From contig MWCV01000008.1 of assembly GCA_002070215.1 (NCBI GenBank), positions 25,101 to 89,100 of the forward strand: DNA of 64,000 nt. The letters run 5' to 3'. This DNA comes from Chloroflexi bacterium ADurb.Bin180 (GTDB taxonomy: Bacteria; Chloroflexota; Anaerolineae; UBA2200). The translations under genes were made by a program, and so were the position numbers. Positions 27,001 to 36,563 of this stretch are shown piece after piece (the first letter of the stretch is position 1; each line of letters starts with the position of its first letter). The notes below the pieces were generated by a model, which had not been told where the DNA came from, made no database searches, and saw nothing but the letters and a program-made list of their open reading frames with translations.

Positions 27001-29069
27001 TGGCGGCCCTCACCGCGATGGGTGCCTTCTCCGTGGTCTACAACCTGACCCTGCCTGCCGACAAAAAGCGCCGGCAGGCGCAGCCTGTTGCCCCTGAGGC
27101 CAGCGAGGCGGCCGCGCCAGAGGGCGGCGCTCAAGCCGTGACCTGGGCCAATCGTCTGCGAACCTGGCTCGGCTCCTGGAACGCGCCGATGACCTATGCC
27201 CTCTTCGGCGCGCTGCTGGTGGCCGTGCTGGGCAACCTGGCCGAGATCGCGGTGCCGCTGCGCGCTCTGTGGGAGCTGGGCACCTCGACCACGCAAAGCT
27301 CGATTCCCCTCGTCTCGGCGGCACTCAAGGTATTGTCGGGCCTGTCGCGGGTGCTGCGCGGGCAAGCCCGGCTGGCCCTGCGGCCCGAGTGGCCCTACTG
27401 GAATCCCTCGCGCGTGATGCCCAACGGCGAGATCAACGAGTTCCCCTTCTTCACCTTCCTCTACGCCGACCTGCACGCGCACCTGATCGCTCTGCCCTTT
27501 ACTCTGCTGGCGCTGGGCCTGGCCGTGGCGGTCATTCGGCGTGCGACCACCCCGAAGGACGCGCACGGCTCGCCGGGCCTGCTGGCACGCTGGAAGAGCC
27601 GCCTGCCGGCCGTCGTGACCCGCCTGCTGGCGCGCATCGACTGGTCCGAGATCCTGATCCTGGGCGTGATCGGCCTGGTGGTCGGCGCGCTGCGCCCGAT
27701 CAACTCGTGGGACTATCCGACCTATCTCCTGGTGGCCGGTGTGGCGCTGCTCTTGCGCGAGCAGGAACGGCGAAAGCGTATCGACCTGGGGCTGTTGTGG
27801 ACGGTAGGCATCAAGTCGCTCATCGTGCTGGGCCTCAGCTTTGTTCTGTACCAACCCTTCCTCTCGCGCTATGCCACGGCCTATACCACCTTTGAACGCT
27901 GGAAGGGCGCCCGCACGGGCCTGGGCAACTACCTGGGCATCCACGGGCTGTTCCTCTTTGTGCTCATCACCTGGATGGGCATCGAGCTGTTCAGCCGCGA
28001 GGTGCGCGAGGGCACGGTGCGCATGCTGCAGCTCTGCGTGCGCTACTGGGATCGTCTGCCGCGCCTCCTGGGGGCCTACAACCGCCTGGTGCGCAAGGGC
28101 CGCCAGTACGACTCGCTGGGCTGGGCCATCGTGCTGCCGCTGGCTCTGGTCGCGCTGTGGCTGGCCCTGGCCAAACAGTGGTTCTTCCTGTTCGTCTGGC
28201 TGCTGATCCTGGGCGCGCTGATGATCGTCCTGCGCCTGAGACTGGAGATCCGACAGCGCTTTGTCTGGCTCCTCTTTGGCATCGGACTGGTCCTGTCGAT
28301 GGCCGTGGACCTGGTGGTGCTCAAGGGCGATATCGGACGCATGAACACCGTGTTCAAGTTCTACCTGCAGTTGTGGGTCTTCTGGTCGGTGGGTGCGGCA
28401 GTGGGGCTGAGCCACATTTTGGAGCGCTTCCGGGCGCGCCAGGGAGCGCCGGCCGTGTGGACGCGTGCGGCAAGGAGCGTTTGGCAAGGGGGCCTGGCCT
28501 TCCTGATCTTCCTGGCGGCGCTCTACCCGGTGATGGCCACCAGAGCCAAGATTTATGACCGCTTTGATGCCACGCTCGGCCCGAGTCTGGACGGAACCGC
28601 CTATATGCACACCGCCGTCTACAATGATGGCGGACAGGAGATTCAGCTCAAGTACGACCTCGAGGCCATCAACTGGCTGCTCGACAACGTGAAGGGTTCG
28701 CCGGTGATCGCCGAGGCCAACACCGAACCGCGCGGACTCTATCGCTGGGGGTCGCGCGTGGCCATCTACACCGGCCTGCCGACCATCATCGGCTGGAGCT
28801 GGCACCAGCGCCAGCAGCGCTCGGCCATGCCGGGCCAGTGGATCGACCAGCGCCTGCGGGACGTGCAGCAGCTCTACTCCGACCCCAGTCCGGAGGCGGC
28901 GATGGAGATCATCAAGCGCTATGACGTGCGCTACATCTATGTGGGCGAGGTCGAACGCATCTACTATCCTGATTTTGGCCTGCGCAAATTCGAGGAGATG
29001 AGGGCCAACGGCCTTCTCGAACTGGCCTACCACAACGAGCAGGTCAGCATCTACCAGGTCAAGGACTGA
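24039..29069 (+). CDS. Fusion protein: GT39-like glycosyltransferase + DUF2298 (Chlor_Arch_YYY)
   Basis: A 1676-residue membrane protein of two joined modules. Residues about 65-770 form a GT-C enzyme like the stand-alone gene at 15485, with the loop NWDDYTHLHPDER (HPDE at 98-101), an Ala/Glu/Pro-rich insertion at about 285-380 and a soluble tail containing FTVYDHPKVSVF. Residues about 795-1676 form a DUF2298 module, with EKPMDFAYLNAVIRS (about 926-940), YYYFGQ, FFTFLYADLHAHL and GRMNTVFKFYLQLW (about 1430). This module is a paralogue of the whole protein at 29090. The N-terminus is Pro-rich and cytoplasmic. GGAGAGG precedes the ATG. Confidence 0.85.
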   Translation: MDSGYEPVPDGNQPAVTPDRPTQAAPEEAAPPPPPTPTLLGERLRALASRVRAWVESGGLSRLVDQPYFVPLCLVAILLLGAYFRFTGVNWDDYTHLHPDERFVWMVELSLNWPKSIAQYFDTATSPLNPYNVGSSYIYGTLPLFVTKAAGQALHVGGDKIHLVGRVLAGLYDLATVWLMYLIGKKLYGKVAGLLAALFTATLVIHIQQSHFFSADSCVAMFVVLTFYWCIWVVERGRWSDFFWMGLSYGLAVSSKINVALFGVVMALACVLRLYRLLQEPEPAEPAPGTLPENEVRENGAGLKQALMEWKLTLGGVRFAFRVEPPPAEAGDAVVTELPAAERVQPEAASAEPVAAQPVAAEPEREALAEPSRPDWLEAGFQVALRFAVALVVAFLAFRIAQPYSFQGPGFFGIKLAPAWLKDIKYWAQAADGVIDLPFNMFWTSRAPVLYSLQNMVLWAVGVPLSLAAWAGWLLAWYELLRHRKLNHALVLLWTTFFFLYQSTRFGKLSRYLTPFFPFMAMLAGYLLVQLWRKVQMWREEWPARRAGSGRAVRWLTIAAVAFTLFVTVGSVSWAYAFSRIYTRPLTRVTASLWVYDNIPAGSAIGCEHWDDAIPWGGVGGRNGYADGTYGWVEFHPYAEDEPIKLDWFVDWLSQADYIILSSNRCYGSIPRLPMRFPMTTRYYRYLFAGDLGFELIKEFTSRPNLGVLEFVDDDAEEPFTVYDHPKVSVFRKTPEFNPDEVRALLGDGIDWLNIARIRPTEVPNFRNGLQLSDDEKHAQQSGGTWSGIFNRKSLANAAPVLVWLLVVEVIGWITFPLSYYVFRGLKDRGFIFSRTLGILLMAWLTWMLVNAGLATFTRGAILLALLLMAAGSGLIFWRRKNELLSFLRENRHLLAFNVVLYLLFFVGFLLIRYGNPDLWHPIMGGEKPMDFAYLNAVIRSTVFPPYDPWYAGGYLNYYYFGQIILAVLIKLTGIVPWVAYNLSIPLLAALTAMGAFSVVYNLTLPADKKRRQAQPVAPEASEAAAPEGGAQAVTWANRLRTWLGSWNAPMTYALFGALLVAVLGNLAEIAVPLRALWELGTSTTQSSIPLVSAALKVLSGLSRVLRGQARLALRPEWPYWNPSRVMPNGEINEFPFFTFLYADLHAHLIALPFTLLALGLAVAVIRRATTPKDAHGSPGLLARWKSRLPAVVTRLLARIDWSEILILGVIGLVVGALRPINSWDYPTYLLVAGVALLLREQERRKRIDLGLLWTVGIKSLIVLGLSFVLYQPFLSRYATAYTTFERWKGARTGLGNYLGIHGLFLFVLITWMGIELFSREVREGTVRMLQLCVRYWDRLPRLLGAYNRLVRKGRQYDSLGWAIVLPLALVALWLALAKQWFFLFVWLLILGALMIVLRLRLEIRQRFVWLLFGIGLVLSMAVDLVVLKGDIGRMNTVFKFYLQLWVFWSVGAAVGLSHILERFRARQGAPAVWTRAARSVWQGGLAFLIFLAALYPVMATRAKIYDRFDATLGPSLDGTAYMHTAVYNDGGQEIQLKYDLEAINWLLDNVKGSPVIAEANTEPRGLYRWGSRVAIYTGLPTIIGWSWHQRQQRSAMPGQWIDQRLRDVQQLYSDPSPEAAMEIIKRYDVRYIYVGEVERIYYPDFGLRKFEEMRANGLLELAYHNEQVSIYQVKD

Positions 29070-29089
29070 GCCGGGGGACGGAGGAGCTC

Positions 29090-31702
29090 ATGTTGGCGGT
29101 ATTCAGTTGGTGGCTCATCTTGTTGCTGCTGGGGTTGGTGGCCCTGCCGCTCACCCTGCGGCTGTTCCGTTTTCTGCCCGACCGCGGCTATGCCTTTGCC
29201 CGGCCGCTGGGTCTGCTGCTGACCGGTTATGTGCTCTGGCTGGGCGGCAGCCTGGGCCTGCTGAACAACGGGCGCCTGGCCATGCTGGGCATCATCGCCC
29301 TGCTGGCGGCCGTGTCGCTGTGGATCTGGCGGCGCGACGGCGCTGAGCTGCGGCAGTTCCTGCGCGACAACCGCGGACTCATCCTGGCCACGGAGCTGGT
29401 GTTCCTGCTGGCCTTTGCCGGCTGGGCCCTGGTGCGCGCCTACAATCCCGAGATCTCGGCCACCGAAAAGCCGATGGAGATCGCCTTCCTCAACGCCATC
29501 CTGCGCAGCGAGCGTTTCCCGCCGAACGATCCCTGGCTCTCCGGCTATGGCATCAGTTACTACTACTTTGGCTACCTGCTGATCTCCGTCCTCACGCGGC
29601 TATCCGGCGTGGCGGCCAGCGTGGCTTTCAACCTGGCCATCGCGCTCCTGTTCGCCCTGGCGGCAACGGGCTCCTTCAGCCTGGTGTACAACCTGGTGCG
29701 CACCGAGCAGGGGAGCCGCGTGGTCAAGCGCGTTTCGGCTGTCCTGTGGGCTTTGCTCGGGCCGCTTTTTGTGGTGGTGGTCGGCAACCTGGAAGGCGTG
29801 TTCGAGGTGCTGCACACGCGCGGCCTGGGCTCGGCGGCATTCTGGAAATGGCTGGACGTCAACAACCTCGCCGAGGCCGCGGTGAGCGGCCAGTGGGTGC
29901 CGCAGGATATGTGGTGGTGGTGGCGCGCCTCGCGCGTGGTCAACGACCGTGACCTGTACGGGGCGCATATGGAAGTGATCGACGAGTTCCCCCAGTTCAG
30001 CTTTTTGCTGGGCGATATGCATCCCCACGTGCTGGCGCTGCCCTTTGTGCTGCTGACGCTGGCGCTGGCGCTCAACGTGCTGCTGGGGGCAGCGTCCTGG
30101 TGGCAGCAGCGCAGTGACCAGGCATCAGCCGTTCGGACCGGCTCGCGCCGCAGAAAGGCCGCCAGCGCTGAAGAAGCGTTGGCTCAAGTCTCGGCGCCGG
30201 TCAGCGAGTCGACCCTGTCGCGGGCACGGCGGTGGCTCGGCTCGGTCTGGGACTATGCCTGGTTCCTGCTCCGTCAGCGCACTTTCGACATAGGGCTGCT
30301 GGCCTTTGGCCTCGGCGCGCTGGGCTTTCTCAATACCTGGGACCTGCCGATTCACCTGTTTGTGATCTGCGGGGCGTTTCTCGTCGGCCAGCGGGCGCTG
30401 CGCAACGAGCAGTGGCTCAGGCACACTATCGGCTTTACCGGGGCACTCCTGGTTCCGGCGGTGCTCCTGTACCTGCCCTTCTATCTGGGATTCCAGTCTC
30501 AGGCCGGTGGGGTGCTGCCGGTGCTGTTCAACGTGACCCGGGTGCACCAATACCTGCTGATGTTCGGGCTGTTCATCTTTGTGCTGGTCACCCTGACCCT
30601 GTCCGAGCTGATGGGCCTCTTTGGCCGGTCGTCGGCCGAGGAGCGCCGCTTCCTGCCGCTCGACCTGCTGCAGTGGTTCGCCTGGTTCATCCTGGGGCCG
30701 GTGCTGCTGATTCTGGCCAGTGTGGCTTTAGTCCTGGCCACCAAGAACGGCCGCGAGTTCATCCAGGGGGTTCTGGCCGACCAGCGCGTCCAGTCGCTGA
30801 TCGGCTCTCAGGGGGTGCTGGGCTTGCTGCGCCAGTCAGTGCTGCTGCGCCTGGGCAATCCCTGGGTGTTTGTGCTTACCGCCGGCACCCTAGCCGTATT
30901 GGTGCTGCTGCTGGAGCGGTCGTGGCGCGGGGAGCACCAGGAGGGAGAATCCACCCCGGCCCTGCACTTTTCCTATCTGATGGCCGGCACGGGATTCCTG
31001 TTGACGCTGGCCGTCGAGTTCGTCTACCTGCGTGACTCGTTCGGCACGCGGATGAACACGGTGTTCAAGTTCTACTATCAGGCCTGGCTGCTCTTTGCCC
31101 TGGCCTCAGCCTATGGCTGCTATCACCTGCTCGGGCGGCCCAGCATCGCGCCCTCCACCGGCAAGACGGTTGCTCGCGGAGTGTGGGCGGCAGCGCTGGT
31201 GCTGCTGATCTCGGCCAGCCTGGTCTACCCGCTGCTGGGCGTTCCCAGCAAGGCCGGCGATTTCAAAGGCAAGCCGACGCTGGACGGCATGGCCTTTATC
31301 GAGGGGTTCCGCGCCGATGATTACGCCGCCATGCTCTGGCTGCAAAAGAACGTATCCGGCAGCGCACACATCGTCGAATCGACGGGGGGCTCTTACACCG
31401 AAACGGCCTGGGTCTCGGCCTTTACCGGCCTGCCCACCGTGCTGGGCTGGGACTTTCACGAGCATCAATGGCGCGGCAACTCGACCGAGGCCAACCTGCG
31501 CCGCCCGCTCATCGAGCAGATCTACCAGGGCACGGATCGCGAGCAAGTGCTGTCGATTCTGGACAAGTACGACATCGAGTACGTGTACCTCGGGCCGGTG
31601 GAGCGAAGCAAATTCAACCTGCCACCCAACGTGGACGAGCGCCTCGGCCGCTTCCTGGACAAGGTCTTTGAGCAGGGCAGTGTGAGCATCTATCGGCGCT
31701 GA
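29090..31702 (+). CDS. DUF2298 (Chlor_Arch_YYY, TIGR03662) membrane protein
   Basis: An 870-residue, highly hydrophobic protein with about 18 helices. It has the signature segments of the second half of the preceding fusion: EKPMEIAFLNAILRSE, SYYYFGYL, FSFLLGDMHPHVLALP and RMNTVFKFYYQAW. The function of the family is not established; its distribution in Chloroflexi and Archaea together with TIGR03663 proteins suggests a shared glycan-assembly role. The C-terminal soluble segment contains TAWVSAFTGLPTVLGWDFHEHQWRG with matching residues in the fusion (AIYTGLPTIIGWSWHQ). GACGGAGGAG lies before the ATG. It is 20 bases downstream of the fusion gene. Confidence 0.85.
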   Translation: MLAVFSWWLILLLLGLVALPLTLRLFRFLPDRGYAFARPLGLLLTGYVLWLGGSLGLLNNGRLAMLGIIALLAAVSLWIWRRDGAELRQFLRDNRGLILATELVFLLAFAGWALVRAYNPEISATEKPMEIAFLNAILRSERFPPNDPWLSGYGISYYYFGYLLISVLTRLSGVAASVAFNLAIALLFALAATGSFSLVYNLVRTEQGSRVVKRVSAVLWALLGPLFVVVVGNLEGVFEVLHTRGLGSAAFWKWLDVNNLAEAAVSGQWVPQDMWWWWRASRVVNDRDLYGAHMEVIDEFPQFSFLLGDMHPHVLALPFVLLTLALALNVLLGAASWWQQRSDQASAVRTGSRRRKAASAEEALAQVSAPVSESTLSRARRWLGSVWDYAWFLLRQRTFDIGLLAFGLGALGFLNTWDLPIHLFVICGAFLVGQRALRNEQWLRHTIGFTGALLVPAVLLYLPFYLGFQSQAGGVLPVLFNVTRVHQYLLMFGLFIFVLVTLTLSELMGLFGRSSAEERRFLPLDLLQWFAWFILGPVLLILASVALVLATKNGREFIQGVLADQRVQSLIGSQGVLGLLRQSVLLRLGNPWVFVLTAGTLAVLVLLLERSWRGEHQEGESTPALHFSYLMAGTGFLLTLAVEFVYLRDSFGTRMNTVFKFYYQAWLLFALASAYGCYHLLGRPSIAPSTGKTVARGVWAAALVLLISASLVYPLLGVPSKAGDFKGKPTLDGMAFIEGFRADDYAAMLWLQKNVSGSAHIVESTGGSYTETAWVSAFTGLPTVLGWDFHEHQWRGNSTEANLRRPLIEQIYQGTDREQVLSILDKYDIEYVYLGPVERSKFNLPPNVDERLGRFLDKVFEQGSVSIYRR

Positions 31703-31733
31703 CGTGCCGGGCCTGAACTCTGGGGTAAGGGAT

Positions 31734-33479
31734 ATGACTGTGATGCTTGAAACCAATACTGAATCGCCCAAGCGCTCCTTTACGGTGGAGATGGGGCTCT
31801 ACGGCCTCATCCTGCTGCTGGCGCTGGCGCTGCGCCTGATCAACCTGGGGCGCTGGCCCCTGGTGGACCTGGAAGCAGGGATGGCCCTCTCGGCCTGGCG
31901 CTTTGCCCGTGCACTGCCCTCCTCCCTGCGCGGCTTTAGCCCGCTCTTGTTCAACTGGAGCGCGCTGGTGTCCTTCCTCAGTGGAGGGACCGACGGCCTG
32001 GTGCGCGGCCTGTCGCTACTGGCTGGCAGCGCGATGGTGTTGTGGCCCTTTGGTCTGCGCCGCTATCTGGGCCGCGTGGGCGCTCTGGCCTCGGCCCTGC
32101 TGCTGGCCTTTTCACCGTCGCTCGTCTTTTTCTCGCGCCTCGCCGATGGCACGATCCTGCTGGCTTTCTGCGGACTGGGTCTGGTCTGGGCGACCCTGGG
32201 CTACTGGGAGACCCGGGAGCGGAGCTATCTCATCTGGGCAGCGGTGCTCAAGACCGTCGCCCTTCTTTCCTCACCGCTGGTCTATACGCTGCTGCTCGTG
32301 CTGCTGGCCCTGCCGGCCGCGCTGTGGCTGCACCGCCGCGTGGCTCACGAAGACGAACCGTGGCTCCTCTGGAGTGACTCGGTCAAGGCTATGGTCGCGG
32401 ACCGCGCCGCCTGGTTGCCGGCGTGCGTTGCTGTGGGTCTGGTGCTGCTGGTCGGCGGCCTGGGCTTGCTGATAAATCCGCTGGGCCTGCAGCAGGCGCT
32501 GGACCTGTTCGGGCGCTGGGTGGGCGGCCTGGAGTGGCTGCGCGGAACCTGGTACCGGCTGCCGCTCCTGCTGGTGGCCTACGAGGCGCTGCTCCTCGTG
32601 CTGGGCCTGGCCGGTCTGGTGACCGAGCGCTCGCGACGCGATCTGACCTCCTTCCTTCTGCGTGCCTGGCTGGGGGTGGCGCTGCTCGTGTCCATCGTTC
32701 CCGGCTATCGTCCACCGGCCAGCGTGGTGCTGGTGCTGATTCCGCTGTGCCTGCTGGGCGGGCAGGCCGTCGAGCGGCTGTGGGGGGCCCTGGGTGAGTG
32801 GAAAACACACCCCCTGCTGTGGGCACTGGTGGGCGCGGGCTGCCTGGTGGCCTTTGCCTCACTCATCCAGTTGGTTACTTATCTGGCCAATCCCTCCACG
32901 CCATACCTGCTGCGCATCGCGGCACTGGCGGTGTTCCTGCTCTCACTCTACGCTCTGGCGTGGAGCCTGCGCGGCATCGCCGTTCCCCTGCGGGCCCTGG
33001 TCGTGCTGGCGCTGGTGCTGCTCGCGGTGGGCGGCCTGCGCACGATGGCCAGGGTGAACTATCTCACCGCGCGCGACCCGCTCGAGCCGCTGGTGGGCAG
33101 CACCGTGTCGCCGGAGGTGCTCGACCTGGCGCGCTATGCCGCGCGCTTCTCCAGCGAGACCAAGGGCGACCCGCGCGTGCTCTCCTGGCAGGTCGACGAG
33201 TCGTTGGAAGTGCCCGTGGGCTGGTACCTGCGCCAGTTCGACAACGTGCGCTTTGAGCGGCGCCTGCCGGACGCGCCCACTGCCGATGGACTGATCTTTC
33301 CCGTCGCTGCTGGGCAGCCGGCGCGCTACGTGGGGCTGCGCTTGGCCATTCATTCCTACTACCCCGGCGGCAGCTTTGGCCTCAACGAGTGGGTGCGCTG
33401 GTGGGTAGGGCTCAAGTCGGCTGTGTCGCTCATCACGAATGAAGACGCCGTGCTGTGGGTCAGGGCGCCCCAGCAGTAG
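31734..33479 (+). CDS. Polytopic GT-C-like membrane protein
   Basis: A 581-residue protein with about 12 helices. After the first helix comes RLINLGRWPLVDLEAGMALSA, an acidic loop in the place where PMT-like enzymes carry their catalytic Asp/Glu. The C-terminal soluble tail is short (about 110 residues). The ATG at 31734 is chosen because GGTAAGGGAT precedes it; an earlier in-frame GTG at 31704 would start 2 bases after the upstream stop. Position between DUF2298 and the TIGR03663 pair ties it to the same system. No closer family recognised. Confidence 0.7.
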   Translation: MTVMLETNTESPKRSFTVEMGLYGLILLLALALRLINLGRWPLVDLEAGMALSAWRFARALPSSLRGFSPLLFNWSALVSFLSGGTDGLVRGLSLLAGSAMVLWPFGLRRYLGRVGALASALLLAFSPSLVFFSRLADGTILLAFCGLGLVWATLGYWETRERSYLIWAAVLKTVALLSSPLVYTLLLVLLALPAALWLHRRVAHEDEPWLLWSDSVKAMVADRAAWLPACVAVGLVLLVGGLGLLINPLGLQQALDLFGRWVGGLEWLRGTWYRLPLLLVAYEALLLVLGLAGLVTERSRRDLTSFLLRAWLGVALLVSIVPGYRPPASVVLVLIPLCLLGGQAVERLWGALGEWKTHPLLWALVGAGCLVAFASLIQLVTYLANPSTPYLLRIAALAVFLLSLYALAWSLRGIAVPLRALVVLALVLLAVGGLRTMARVNYLTARDPLEPLVGSTVSPEVLDLARYAARFSSETKGDPRVLSWQVDESLEVPVGWYLRQFDNVRFERRLPDAPTADGLIFPVAAGQPARYVGLRLAIHSYYPGGSFGLNEWVRWWVGLKSAVSLITNEDAVLWVRAPQQ

Positions 33480-33491
33480 GAGTGTTGACTT

Positions 33492-36400
33492 ATGGAGTCA
33501 AGTAGTCTCGACAGACCCACCCTCTCAGGCGCGCTCGACAGACCGCTCCTGTCTGTTCTTCGTATCAACGGGTGGAAGATCATTCTGTTGCTACTGGTGG
33601 TGCTGCTGGTCTTTACCCGGCTGTATGACCTGGGCAACCGCGCCTACTGCCACGACGAGAGCACCCACGCCTGGGAGCCCTGGAAGCTGATCACCGGGCA
33701 GGGCTATCGCTTCGACCCGGTCTATCATGGCCCCTTCCTCTATCACGCCACGGCGCTGGTCTACTGGCTGTTCGGTGATTCGGACACCACGGCGCGCATC
33801 GCTTCGGCGCTGCTGGCCATTCTGTCCGTCCTGCTGGTGTGGCCGCTGCGCAAGTGGCTCGGCAAGGCCGGCGCTCTGTTCACGATGTTCCTGCTGACCC
33901 TCTCCCCGAGCATGATGTTCCGCGGGCGGTTCATCCGTCACGATATCTTTGTCATCGCCCCGACCATGGCGGTGGTGGTGGCCTTTTTCCACTATGTCAC
34001 TGACCGCCGCCAGAGGTGGCTCTATGTCATCGCCGGCGGGCTGGCGCTGACGTTCTGTGCCAAGGCCAATTCGTTCATCAACGGGGCCATCTTTGGTGCC
34101 TTCTGGGTGGGGGCGCTGCTGGTCGACTGGTGGAAGACGCGCCGCCCTCTGCGCGAGCTGCCCGAGTTCGACCTGGCCGTACTGATGGCCACCCTGGCCC
34201 TGCCGCTGCTCACGCCGCTGGTGCTGATGGTTCTGAAGCTCAACCCGCGCGACTATAGCGATGCGGGCCTGTGGCGTATCAGGGGCGTGCTGCTGGTGCT
34301 CGTGGCCATTTCGGCGGTGATCGGCCTGTGGTGGAAGCGCAAGGTGTGGCCCATCGCCGCGGCCATCTACTATGCCATCTACATCCCGCTCTACACCACC
34401 ATGTTCACCAACGGGCAGGGCCTCGAGACGGGCTTTACCGGTATGGTCGGCCACTGGCTGGGCGAGCAGGGCGTGGCGCGCGGCGGACAGCCCTGGTTCT
34501 ACTTTTACTTCCTCAACGTGATCTACGAATTCCTGCCGCTCATCCTGGCCCTGCTGGCCATTCTCTACTACCTCTATCGTCTGTTGCGCGAGCTCAGGCC
34601 TCAGGCGGCAGAGGGGGAGAGCCAGACCGTCGCCACCGCTGCGCCGCCCTTTGTCGGTTTTATCCTGTTCTGGGGGCTGGGCACCTTTGCCTTCTGGACC
34701 TGGGCGGCGGAAAAGATGCCCTGGCAGAACATGCACCTGGTGCTCAACCTGTGCCTGGTGGCTGGCTGGTTCCTGGGCCAGGTGTGGCAGCGCGCGGACT
34801 GGCGCAAGCTGCTGAAGGAGGGATTCCTCCCTTGCCTGGTGTTGCTGCCAGTGATGCTTTTCGGCAATGTGGTCTGGGTGGTCACTCTGGCCGGCCGGCC
34901 CAAACCGTTCTCCGGTATGGAGCTCGAACAGCTTTACGTAACGCTGCGCTTTCTGCTGGGATTGATCGTAGAGGTCGTGGCCGGCGCCCTGCTCGTCGCC
35001 GGGTCACGCCGCTTTGGCTGGCGGGGCCTGGGCCGGGTGCTGCTGGCAGCGTTGTTCGTGGTGCTCACGGCGGCCACCATTCGCATTGCGGTGATGCTGA
35101 CGTTCATCAATCAGAACTATGCCACCGAGTTCCTGCAGTATGCCGCCGCTACGCCCGATACCGCCGATGTGATGGCCGAGCTGGGAGAGATCCGCCGCCT
35201 GCTGCCAGACGGCGAGCCGCTGCGCATCGCCTACGACAACGACTCGCAGCAGCCGTTCTTCTGGTATCTGCGTGAGCTACCCAACGTGACCTTCTTTACC
35301 GGCGACGGCGGCCTCTCAGGCGTGCACGATGTGGTCATCATCGGGCTGGACAACGAAACCAAGCTCAAGGCCCAGCTCGCCGGGCGCTACGTTCGGCGGA
35401 ACTATCGCCTGATCTGGTGGCCGTACGAGGATGTCTACCGCAACCTCACCCTGCGCAAGCTGTGGGATGACCTGCGCAGCCCCGAGCGGCTTAAGTTCTG
35501 GTGGAACATCTTCTGGTGGCGCAAGTACCCCGAGTCGACGGCCCTGTGGCCGTCGGTGCACCGCTTTGCTCTCTACGTGCGCAAGGACCTCGCGTCCCGG
35601 CTGTGGGTGCTGGGGCCGGACGTCCCGGGCGTGGATACCTCGCTGCCCGAGGACGACTATGAGAAGCAGCGACTCGACCTGGCCGCCATCCAGGCCTTTG
35701 GCAGCTCGCGGGAGCTCAACGACCCCAAAGGCGTGGCGGTGGACCACCTCGGCCGTGTGTACGTTGTGAACACACGCAATCATCGCGTCGAGGTCTATAG
35801 CGCCGATGGCCAGCTCGTGCAGACCATTGGCAGTCAGGGCACCGGCCCTGGCCAGTTCCAGGAGCCGTGGGGCATCGCGGTGGCCCCGGATGGCCACGTG
35901 TACGTGGCCGACACCTGGAACCACCGCATTGAAAAGTTCGACGCGCAGGGCCGCTTTGTCGCCACGTGGGGCACCTTTGGCGACACGGGTGGACTGCTCG
36001 GCGCGCCCGACGTGCTCTACGGCCCGCGCGACATTGCCGTGACGCCCGATGGCAACCTGATCGTCAGCGATACCGGCAACAAGCGCCTCATCAAGTTCTC
36101 ACCCGAGGGCACGTTCATCGCTCAGTGGGGCGGGGGAGGTTCCCTGCCGGGGCAGTTCCTGGAGCCCTGCGGCGTGGCGGTGGACGCCGCCGGCAACATC
36201 TATGTGGCCGACGTCTGGAACCACCGGATCCAGAAGCTCAGCGCCGACGGAGTCTACCAGTCACAGATAGCGGTCGTGGGCTGGGAGAGCGAATCCCCGG
36301 TGAACAAACCGTACCTGGTGGCGGACCAGTTCGCGTCGGTCTATGTGACTCAGCCGGACTATCACCGCGTGGTCAAGTTCGATAGCTCGGGCCGGGTGCT

Positions 36401-36536
36401 GTCCGTCTGGGGCTTGATGGGCACAGACGAGCGCTCGCTGAACACCCCCTCGGACATCACGCTGGATGCGCAAGGCAACGTCTATGTGGTCGACTCGGGC
36501 AACAACCGCGTGGTCAAGTACCCCGCGCTGCACTAG
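33492..36536 (+). CDS. TIGR03663-type GT-C protein with C-terminal NHL propeller, copy 1
   Basis: A 1014-residue protein. Residues about 28-540 are a PMT-like membrane domain with the TIGR03663 invariants: the DE pair at 55-56 (CHDESTHAWE) and HGP at 79-81 (VYHGPFLYH). A soluble region of about 170 residues follows, then six NHL-type blades (about 715-1014) with repeats such as LNDPKGVAVD, FQEPWGIAVAPDG, LYGPRDIAVTPDG and FLEPCGVAVD, forming a predicted six-bladed beta-propeller outside the membrane. The domain order suggests a transferase or channel with an attached binding platform. It is followed by a close paralogue 28 bases downstream. Confidence 0.87.
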   Translation: MESSSLDRPTLSGALDRPLLSVLRINGWKIILLLLVVLLVFTRLYDLGNRAYCHDESTHAWEPWKLITGQGYRFDPVYHGPFLYHATALVYWLFGDSDTTARIASALLAILSVLLVWPLRKWLGKAGALFTMFLLTLSPSMMFRGRFIRHDIFVIAPTMAVVVAFFHYVTDRRQRWLYVIAGGLALTFCAKANSFINGAIFGAFWVGALLVDWWKTRRPLRELPEFDLAVLMATLALPLLTPLVLMVLKLNPRDYSDAGLWRIRGVLLVLVAISAVIGLWWKRKVWPIAAAIYYAIYIPLYTTMFTNGQGLETGFTGMVGHWLGEQGVARGGQPWFYFYFLNVIYEFLPLILALLAILYYLYRLLRELRPQAAEGESQTVATAAPPFVGFILFWGLGTFAFWTWAAEKMPWQNMHLVLNLCLVAGWFLGQVWQRADWRKLLKEGFLPCLVLLPVMLFGNVVWVVTLAGRPKPFSGMELEQLYVTLRFLLGLIVEVVAGALLVAGSRRFGWRGLGRVLLAALFVVLTAATIRIAVMLTFINQNYATEFLQYAAATPDTADVMAELGEIRRLLPDGEPLRIAYDNDSQQPFFWYLRELPNVTFFTGDGGLSGVHDVVIIGLDNETKLKAQLAGRYVRRNYRLIWWPYEDVYRNLTLRKLWDDLRSPERLKFWWNIFWWRKYPESTALWPSVHRFALYVRKDLASRLWVLGPDVPGVDTSLPEDDYEKQRLDLAAIQAFGSSRELNDPKGVAVDHLGRVYVVNTRNHRVEVYSADGQLVQTIGSQGTGPGQFQEPWGIAVAPDGHVYVADTWNHRIEKFDAQGRFVATWGTFGDTGGLLGAPDVLYGPRDIAVTPDGNLIVSDTGNKRLIKFSPEGTFIAQWGGGGSLPGQFLEPCGVAVDAAGNIYVADVWNHRIQKLSADGVYQSQIAVVGWESESPVNKPYLVADQFASVYVTQPDYHRVVKFDSSGRVLSVWGLMGTDERSLNTPSDITLDAQGNVYVVDSGNNRVVKYPALH

Positions 36537-36563
36537 GCCGCGGACCAGAGGAATCTGCAGAGG

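Noticed and set aside
24153..29033. A 1626-codon open frame on the minus strand opposite the GT39-DUF2298 fusion
   Set aside because: It is the antisense shadow of a high-G+C gene. Its translation is rich in His, Gln and Arg without hydrophobic order or motifs, while the plus-strand frame has clear domains.
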